Of a stretch of 38,838 bases of DNA, positions 33,508 to 38,838 are shown piece by piece. This DNA is from Cyclobacteriaceae bacterium (lineage in GTDB: Bacteria > Bacteroidota > Bacteroidia > Cytophagales > Cyclobacteriaceae). The notes under the pieces are model-generated. The model saw only the letters and a program-made list of their open reading frames with translations. It searched no databases and was not told the origin of the DNA. How positions within the stretch are numbered: the stretch's first letter is position 1; each line of letters starts with the position of its first letter. The position numbers and the translations under genes were made by a program. The stretch spans positions 1-38,838 of the forward strand of contig JAPZUF010000033.1 of NCBI GenBank assembly GCA_027533395.1, given 5' to 3'.

Positions 33508-35064
33508 ATGTTCGACTCAGGATATAAATTTGAAATACCGAAGCATCACAAATCAATCATCAAAGTGATTGGTGTTGGTGGCGGTGGCTCTAATGCGGTG
33601 AACCACATGTTTCGCCAAGGCATTAAGGATGTTGAGTTTGTTGTGTGCAATACCGATGCACAAGCACTCAACAGCAGTCCTGTTCCTTACAAATTACAAA
33701 TCGGAACAAACCTTACAGAAGGTTTAGGATGCGGAGCAAATCCTGACGTTGGCCGAGCTGCTGCCATTGAAAGTCGCGAGCAAATCCGCGATATGCTCAA
33801 CGGCACAAAAATGGTTTTTGTAACAGCCGGTATGGGTGGAGGAACAGGAACAGGAGCTGCGCCCATCATTGCTAAAATTGCAAAGGAGATGGATATTCTC
33901 ACCGTTGGTATTGTTACAGTGCCATTTGGTTGGGAAGGAAAAAAGAAATATGCACAAGCATCTATAGGTATAGAAGAGTTGCGTAGCAACTGCGATACAG
34001 TGTTGATGATCTTAAACGATAAGTTGCGCGAAATTTTCGGCAACTTAGCTATTGGTCAGGCATTCGCTCAAGCAGATAATGTTTTAACAACAGCTGCGAA
34101 GGGAATTGCAGAAATCATTACCCTTACTGGCCATGTTAACGTTGACTTCCAAGATGTGCGTACTGTTATGTTAAACGCTGGTGCTGCTGTAATGGGAACG
34201 TCAGAAACACGTGGCGATAATCGTGCACGCAAAGCAGCCGAGTCGGCATTGGCTTCTCCCTTATTAGATAACCGTGATATCATGGGAGCAAAAAGAATTT
34301 TGCTTTCGATTTTCTCAGGAACAGAAGTGGAGTTGTCGATGGATGAATTAAGTGAGATTACCGATTACATCCAAACACAAGCAGGGCAAGAAGCAGAAAT
34401 GATTTTCGGTCATGGTGTAGATGAAACGTTAGGGGATAGAATCCGCGTAACAGTTATTGCAACTGGTTTTGATGCTGAAGCAAAAAAGCAAATTAAGAAA
34501 GAAGACAATAAGAAAGTTCACGACTTAAATAAAAGTCAAGGTTGGTTGTTTGAAGCCAAAGATGCGCCAATGGCTGGCAAAATTGAACCTGAGCTGAGAA
34601 CGAAATCATCTTTTAATGAAGAAGATGAAGAAAAAGAAAATACCAGAGAATTTGTATTTACTCCGGAAAATAAAACTGAAAAACAAAACTTTGATTTTGC
34701 TGAAGAAGAAGATGATGATTTTGGCGATGAAAGTTTATTTGGTATGGAAGATGAATTTGATACCAAGCAAAATGAATTTGGCGATCAGGTAATCAATGAC
34801 GAAGGTATGATGGAGTTGCGCACAACTAAAGAAAGACTTCGTCAACAAGCTGAATTGAGAAAAGCAAAGTTGAAAGAAGCGAAGAAACCTGAAATGACCA
34901 AAGAAGAGTTCAGCGAAAAGTGGACGTTACCTGCTTATTTACGCAGAGGCATGAAAATGCAAGATGTTCCGCATTCCTCTGAACCTTTCATTTCAAAGTA
35001 TAACTTAAATGATGATAACAACATTTTAGGAAACAATAAGTTTCTCCACGACAATGTAGATTGA
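33508..35064 (+). CDS. ftsZ: FtsZ, tubulin-like division GTPase
   Basis: A 518-residue FtsZ. The GTPase core has VIGVGGGGSNAVNHM, the tubulin signature GGGTGTGAAP (110-119) and the T7-loop text VNVDFQDVRTVM. Residues ~330-460 are an acidic, low-complexity linker (EEDEEKENTREFV, FAEEEDDDFGDESLFG) longer than in E. coli, giving the extra length. A motif like the conserved FtsA-binding peptide, LPAYLRRG, occurs near 470, but about 40 further residues (…NNKFLHDNVD) follow instead of the usual few. Last gene of the dcw run, with a terminator about 150 bases downstream. Confidence 0.96.
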   Translation: MFDSGYKFEIPKHHKSIIKVIGVGGGGSNAVNHMFRQGIKDVEFVVCNTDAQALNSSPVPYKLQIGTNLTEGLGCGANPDVGRAAAIESREQIRDMLNGTKMVFVTAGMGGGTGTGAAPIIAKIAKEMDILTVGIVTVPFGWEGKKKYAQASIGIEELRSNCDTVLMILNDKLREIFGNLAIGQAFAQADNVLTTAAKGIAEIITLTGHVNVDFQDVRTVMLNAGAAVMGTSETRGDNRARKAAESALASPLLDNRDIMGAKRILLSIFSGTEVELSMDELSEITDYIQTQAGQEAEMIFGHGVDETLGDRIRVTVIATGFDAEAKKQIKKEDNKKVHDLNKSQGWLFEAKDAPMAGKIEPELRTKSSFNEEDEEKENTREFVFTPENKTEKQNFDFAEEEDDDFGDESLFGMEDEFDTKQNEFGDQVINDEGMMELRTTKERLRQQAELRKAKLKEAKKPEMTKEEFSEKWTLPAYLRRGMKMQDVPHSSEPFISKYNLNDDNNILGNNKFLHDNVD

Positions 35065-35093
35065 TCGTGCCCACATTGGCATAGCCGGCACGA
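35065..35093 (+). other. Hairpin immediately after the ftsZ stop
   Basis: TCGTGCC (35065-35071) pairs with GGCACGA (35087-35093) around a 15-base loop. It lacks a T-run; possibly an mRNA end-protecting or repeat-derived structure ahead of the true terminator. Confidence 0.45.
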
Positions 35094-35210
35094 CAGGTAC
35101 TTTACTCCATTCGTAGTGGTTGTTGGAAGTAAATATTTTTAGCCGGTGCCGGTATGCCTTTATTTTTTGTGTTGCAGGTCTCATGTGCCTGACCATTTTT
35201 TCAACACCCG

Positions 35211-35237
35211 AAAAGCCCCACATAGCAGGGGCTTTTT
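35211..35237 (+). terminator. Rho-independent terminator after ftsZ
   Basis: AAAAGCCCC (35211-35219), an 8-base loop, then GGGGCTTTT (35228-35236) and a further T. A 9-base stem with an A-tract before and T-tract after suits termination on either strand and ends the dcw transcript. Confidence 0.85.
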
Positions 35238-35311
35238 GTTTATAGGCTATTGACGATTTTAGTATCTTGCTAATAATTCTTTTTAAGAGCAAATTCAATT
35301 TTTATTTGCAC

Positions 35312-35319
35312 TAAGTTTG
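35312..35319 (+). promoter_or_regulatory. -7 promoter element (TAAGTTTG) of the truncated hydrolase gene
   Basis: Exact match to TAnnTTTG, 16 bases before the ATG at 35336. Transcription would start near 35326. Confidence 0.55.
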
Positions 35320-35335
35320 TACAACATAAACTATC

Positions 35336-35803
35336 ATGAAGAAAAGATATTGGTTATATAGTTCTCTTTTTTTCTTTGCTGCATTTTATCTCGCAGGTCC
35401 GAAGCCGAAAGAACCAGCGTATAATTCAACGGCTATTGCTGCGTTACCCACTATTTCAGGTGATGCATTAGAAAAGGATGTTGCTCGAAAAGAAAGTAAT
35501 CATAAAGTAAAGCCAGGCAATGAAGCAAGAATTGTTTGGGCAAACGATTCGTTGAAAAACAAAACCAAGTTTTCTGTTATTTATCTGCATGGTTTTTCTG
35601 CCTCTCATGAAGAAGGAAATCCCATTCACTATCGTTTTGCAGAAAAGTATAAAATGAATTTGTATTTAGCCCGATTGGCTGATCATGGCATAGATACAAC
35701 TGAAGCTTTACTGAATTGTACTGTTGACAGGTTATGGAATACCGCTAAAGAAGCTTTGCAAATAGGATTAAGTTTAGGAGAGAAAGTAATCATCCTGTGG
35801 TAA
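35336..35803 (+). pseudogene. Alpha/beta hydrolase cut off by an insertion
   Basis: 155 residues: an N-terminal membrane anchor or signal (YWLYSSLFFFAAFYLAG), then the start of an alpha/beta hydrolase fold with VIYLHGFSASHEEGNPIHYR, the oxyanion-hole strand HGF, and DHGIDTTEALLNCT. The frame ends LGEKVIILW with a stop, just where intact relatives would continue into the nucleophile elbow G-x-S-x-G. The stop lies inside an IS-type terminal sequence that begins at about 35796. The rest of the gene is not found anywhere to 38838. The product would lack the catalytic Ser, Asp and His. Its own promoter is present. It is broken rather than small. Confidence 0.85.
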
Positions 35804-35858
35804 TACATTAAAATATTGGACAAGACAGAACTAAACTGGACTTTTAGACAGAACTAAA
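35796..35858 (-). repeat. IS-end remnant (type A), inserted in the hydrolase gene
   Basis: Begins TGTGGTAATACATTA and carries ACAGAACTAAA at 35825-35835 and 35848-35858, 23 bases apart. It is the near-identical inverted counterpart of 18789-18931 (without that copy's nested insert). The tip begins where the hydrolase reading frame loses homology-like text, so it marks an insertion border. The interior would lie to the right. Confidence 0.75.
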
Positions 35859-36672
35859 CTTTACGACTTTTCTAAAAACCGTATAAATAATTGATTACTA
35901 GTCGTTTATAATAAATGCGTTTTATATAAAAATTCCACCTTTAAAAAGGTTTAAACCCGTGAAAACGGGCATTTTGTACAGGTCCAATTTTCCATGATTT
36001 TATAAATGAGACTTTTTTATTTCTCGTTTTAGGTATTGGCCTTTTATCTAATGATTTATTGCAATAGGCTGATGATAAAGAAAGAAGTTGCCTAAATTTT
36101 GATCTAACAATACGTAATCACAATACCCCATTGTTTTAATCTGGCACCCGATGACGTAGATTACTATAAGTTCATAATCTTTTTAAATGCTTACTTTAAT
36201 TTTCGAACTCTTCCATTTTCTATTTTCAGAACTTAAATTTTTTTACTTAACAATATCCCAATTTCGTATATCCTAAAACCTTGGTATAAAAGAATATATG
36301 CTTTTAAATAAACTTTCATTTACAACTATCCTTTCAATAGATATTTATCAATGCAGATCAATTATATGTTAAGAATTCAGTGATAAAGCTAAAAGTCCAT
36401 TTAGTTTGCTAAAAAAGACAATACGTGTCCTTAATAACCACAGCGTTTCAAATATAAATTGCACTAACTATATTTATATGTTTAAGGTTAGTAGATTGTT
36501 CTCGTTGTTTCTTTTCAATCTGTCGTTTGGAATTTGAAACTTATTGGGAATTCTATTTTTTAACTGCAACTTGATTGTAGTCTGAAATATGATGTACAAA
36601 ACTTTGAAGTAAAACTTTTTAATCAATCACATTGAAAAACGAGCAACTGACAAGGTGGAGATTCCGCGTAAT
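35859..36672. other. Non-coding, IS-derived or decayed DNA
   Basis: AT-rich, without a convincing gene on either strand. No transposase frame remains between the A-type end and the later repeats. The only structure seen is the hairpin at 35956-35969. Confidence 0.5.
35956..35969. other. CCCGT-GAAA-ACGGG hairpin
   Basis: A 5-base GC stem with a GAAA tetraloop, AT-rich on both sides, so it could end transcription in either direction. It stands inside the debris between the hydrolase remnant and the TlpA-like gene. Confidence 0.45.
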
Positions 36673-36704
36673 GTGACCACCTTTTTTCGCGAGCTTGTGA
36701 TCAC
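36673..36704. repeat. Paired GTGA(C/T)CAC sites, possible IS21-like end (type C)
   Basis: GTGACCAC at 36673-36680 and GTGATCAC at 36697-36704, 24 bases apart. Near-palindromic sites repeated at this spacing resemble transposase-binding sites of IS21-like ends. No transposase is nearby. Confidence 0.4.
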
Positions 36705-36814
36705 TTCATCTCGCGTCTGTTATCAGCGGCATCCGCCCTTAATTGACCATTTCCTGACTTGGTTTTGAAGTAATTACGGTGAAATGTCCGATCTAAGTCT
36801 CTAAATAACTAATG

Positions 36815-36865
36815 ATGGTCATGACAGTGCGGAAAGAGATGGTCAGGGCTAGTGAAATCTCCAGT
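36815..36865 (+). repeat. IS-end remnant (type B), second copy
   Basis: ATGGTCA at 36815 and 36839 (24 bases apart) followed by CTAGTGAAATCTCCAGT at 36849-36865; the last 17 bases are identical to 18891-18907. Same orientation as the copy near mraZ. Only this end is visible. Confidence 0.65.
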
Positions 36866-36874
36866 AGCAAATTA

Positions 36875-36902
36875 AAGGATGTGTCCTGTTGGACACATCC
36901 TT
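36875..36902 (+). terminator. Strong 12-base hairpin, terminator-like
   Basis: AAGGATGTGTCC (36875-36886), loop TGTT, and GGACACATCCTT (36891-36902), a perfect stem followed by CAATTTTATT. It is typical of a transcription stop, yet no complete gene now stands upstream, so it may be what remains of a lost gene or IS. Confidence 0.6.
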
Positions 36903-37020
36903 CAATTTTATTGATTAAATTACTTTTTCTGCTGATCTGCCTGAATGCTTTTAATTAAATACAGTATAAACCATTAGAATACGTACAAACTAAATTAACT
37001 TTTCCTTTTTGCACCTTACA

Positions 37021-38433
37021 ATGCTTAAGCAACTAGCACTCTTAATACTACTAATTCCAGTTCATGCAGCTTCACAGGCGCTCATTGAAATAAAAGTAGT
37101 GCCAAAAAACACATCAATAAGATACTTCAAGCCATTTGATAAATTTGGTAACTTTTTCATTCCAAGCAATCTAACACCAAGTGAAAATGGAGAAGTTCAC
37201 ATTAGTGTAGATATTAATAAGCCGACATTCGTTAACCTAATAATAGGCAACGATGGGCTTTGGTTACTGGTTGAACCAAATGATAGAATCGCAATAGTAA
37301 AAAAACCACAAAAAGATGAAAGATTTAACGGGTTGTCAATTACGGGAAACAATTCGATTGGTCATACTTACTACAACACAGTCTTCAATTACTTTCCTAT
37401 GGACAAGGCTCTAGGAATACGAGCCATTTTTGAAAACAAAAAAGTTGATACCAAAATAGTTTTTGAAAAGCTTTCTTCTGAATTCAAGCAACAGCTAAGA
37501 TGGGTGGATTCACTCCGTTATTTGAATCAAATAACAAAGGAATATGCCTTGTACATGAAAACTGAGATAGAAGGAACGCTAGCATGGGAAGTGGGGAATC
37601 TGATCGATAGACACTTTCCTCTTCCAAAATACTCTCAAGACCTTAGAGTAGCAAAGAAAGGGCTATTTTCAATGATAGACCCCACGGATGAGAAATTGAA
37701 ATCCTGTGGATATGGATCTGGATATTATTACACGTATTATGAATTCCTATATAATCAAGAAAAATTACCAGTCGATACTTCAAAAGTAATAATCGAGGAA
37801 TTAAGCTTTTATGCGTTAGCTCCATTAGAATTACAACGACATTTATGGGGACAAGATTTATTTGTTTACAAAAGATCTGCACCAGCAAAATATGATTATT
37901 GTAAACTTTTCAAAAAATACAAATCTATTTTTAAGAGTGGAGACTACGTAGAGTATTTTGAAAATACTGACATCTGCGCTGAGAAAATTGTTGAAAGTCG
38001 GATTAATATTATTGGAGCACAGAATGTTGATTTTTTCTCCTTTTTATCCGAAAATTTTTCGGGTAAAAGGGTATTCATTGATCTGTGGGCAACTTGGTGT
38101 AGCCCGTGTAAAAAAGAATTTTCCAATTACGACTCTTCATTCTATGCATTTATGAAAGAACAAAACATAGAAATAGCCTATGTTTCATTTGATAAGATGG
38201 TTGATAAAGACCTTTGGGAAAAAGACGTAAAAGCCTTCCAATTACAGGGCACTCATGCTATTGCTGATGAAAGATTAGTATCATCAATAATGGAAATATT
38301 CTACCCCAATGAACCACTATCAGTACCTAGGTATATACTTATTAACGAAAACGGAAGCGTGATTTCAGAAGATTTCAAAAGACCTTCAAATGCTACCTTT
38401 AAAGAAACCATCAGCGAGCTATTTAATAAGTAG
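37021..38433 (+). CDS. TlpA-like exported thioredoxin-fold protein
   Basis: 470 residues from the ATG at 37021 (a TTG at 37009 would add four). A signal peptide (MLKQLALLILLIPVHAASQ) sends it to the periplasm. About 330 residues of an uncharacterised N-terminal region (beta-rich start, then helical) precede a thioredoxin/TlpA domain with VFIDLWATWCSPCKKEF, whose CxxC is C360-S-P-C363, and the cis-Pro loop SVPRYILINENGSVI. Such proteins in Bacteroidota are periplasmic thiol-disulfide oxidoreductases, often with a DUF4369-like N-terminus and of unknown partner. Both cysteines and the Trp are intact. It stands alone between IS remnants. Confidence 0.88.
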   Translation: MLKQLALLILLIPVHAASQALIEIKVVPKNTSIRYFKPFDKFGNFFIPSNLTPSENGEVHISVDINKPTFVNLIIGNDGLWLLVEPNDRIAIVKKPQKDERFNGLSITGNNSIGHTYYNTVFNYFPMDKALGIRAIFENKKVDTKIVFEKLSSEFKQQLRWVDSLRYLNQITKEYALYMKTEIEGTLAWEVGNLIDRHFPLPKYSQDLRVAKKGLFSMIDPTDEKLKSCGYGSGYYYTYYEFLYNQEKLPVDTSKVIIEELSFYALAPLELQRHLWGQDLFVYKRSAPAKYDYCKLFKKYKSIFKSGDYVEYFENTDICAEKIVESRINIIGAQNVDFFSFLSENFSGKRVFIDLWATWCSPCKKEFSNYDSSFYAFMKEQNIEIAYVSFDKMVDKDLWEKDVKAFQLQGTHAIADERLVSSIMEIFYPNEPLSVPRYILINENGSVISEDFKRPSNATFKETISELFNK

Positions 38434-38689
38434 GAATTGCAACTTTATAAAGCAAAATTGAATCGCAATGCACCAGGTTTCTGAAACCATCCAAAAAGTG
38501 GCCAAAATCGCATTTTTACGGTTCGTAACTTTACTACCTCAACACATTTTTTGGGTTCAGAACTGTATTAATTAATAATGAGTTCGGAACTTTATTATTT
38601 CCCCACACAATTTATTCTGGGGACTGATTGAATTATTAATCGGAATTGGAGTTTTGATCAAAATATTTGGGTGACGAAAGTACTACGCA
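38434..38689. repeat. Non-coding stretch with GTTC(A/G)GAACT-type repeats
   Basis: Three related pieces, GTTCGTAACTTTA (38521), GTTCAGAACTGTATTA (38555) and GTTCGGAACTTTATTA (38582), lie 34 and 27 bases apart, ahead of TTCCCC…GGGGA near 38600-38622. They look like a worn terminal-repeat array of another mobile element. No gene is seen. Confidence 0.4.
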
Positions 38690-38838
38690 CAACAACGGTA
38701 GCTGTTGCACAACTGCTCATTAGAAAAACTAAAGTTTGATTTAGCTGTCAAAATACTTTTGTGGATAACTAAGTTGATAACTTGATCAACAGCCTGAAAT
38801 TTTACTTTTAGATTCGGTAAATAGAAAAATAACGTTCA
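38690..38838 (-). repeat. 3' end of a second IS1182-like copy, inverted relative to the left edge
   Basis: Reverse-complement match to 200-348 at about 87% by hand count, running to the last base of the window. Its transposase gene must lie beyond the edge, read toward this end on the minus strand. The two copies differ too much to be one recent duplicate. Confidence 0.85.

Noticed and set aside
35026-35298. 90-codon minus-strand frame after ftsZ
   Set aside because: It runs through the ftsZ end, two hairpins and the terminator, and its text has no protein-like pattern.
18789-35858. Idea that the two A-type ends bound a transposon carrying the dcw cluster
   Set aside because: Their ACA/TGT tips face the cluster, so the interiors lie outside it. 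They are ends of elements on either side, not of one element around the cluster.

Overview
The window looks like a chromosomal contig from a member of the Bacteroidota. The evidence is a complete division and cell-wall (dcw) cluster in the usual Bacteroidota order, an FtsI with a C-terminal PASTA domain, exact TAnnTTTG-type -7 promoter elements (before mraZ, for example), and AT-rich DNA. No rRNA gene is present, so genus and species cannot be read. I saw no tRNA gene and no CRISPR array.

Layout. (1) 1-348 is the 3' end of an IS1182-like insertion sequence. A related IS end lies in inverted orientation at 38690-38838, so both window edges fall inside IS copies, as expected for a contig broken at repeats. 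(2) 383-2411 holds two minus-strand exported proteins, one unknown and one with TPR repeats. (3) 2667-18057 is a dense accessory island with three transcription units. The first is a minus-strand trio: sigma-70-like factor, unknown 151-residue protein, ImmA/IrrE metallopeptidase. Diverging from it is a plus-strand Tn7-like transposition operon, tnsA-tnsB-tnsC plus an unrecognised fourth gene. Converging on that operon with a 7-base gap is a minus-strand defence operon: hsdR, a GIY-YIG-like gene, hsdM, hsdS, an inactive-type Argonaute and a SIR2 gene. (4) 18058-19165 is non-coding, with nested IS-end remnants and then the MraZ operator and promoter. (5) 19204-35064 is the dcw cluster: mraZ, rsmH, ftsL, ftsI, murE, mraY, murD, ftsW, murG, murC, ftsQ, ftsA, ftsZ. 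(6) 35336-35803 is an alpha/beta hydrolase cut off by an IS-type end, followed by about 1.2 kb of IS debris. (7) 37021-38433 is a TlpA-like thioredoxin-fold protein.

How the parts may work together. The dcw genes are mostly joined by start/stop overlaps and probably form one long operon led by mraZ, whose product should bind the three GTGG boxes 10 bases apart upstream of its own promoter. In the island, the type I restriction-modification genes and the Argonaute-SIR2 pair are packed as one operon, giving DNA cleavage of unmodified DNA plus a second layer of guide-triggered NAD+ depletion. TnsABC would supply transposition. The fourth gene sits where a target selector (TniQ/TnsD) is expected but does not look like one. 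The sigma/ImmA trio next to tnsA looks like a switch that could control the element or the defence genes.

The best candidates for something undescribed are the TnsABC-plus-unknown transposon with its sigma/protease switch, and the RM-(GIY-YIG)-pAgo-SIR2 operon as its possible cargo. The ends of the transposon could not be found by eye, so whether the island is one element is inference.
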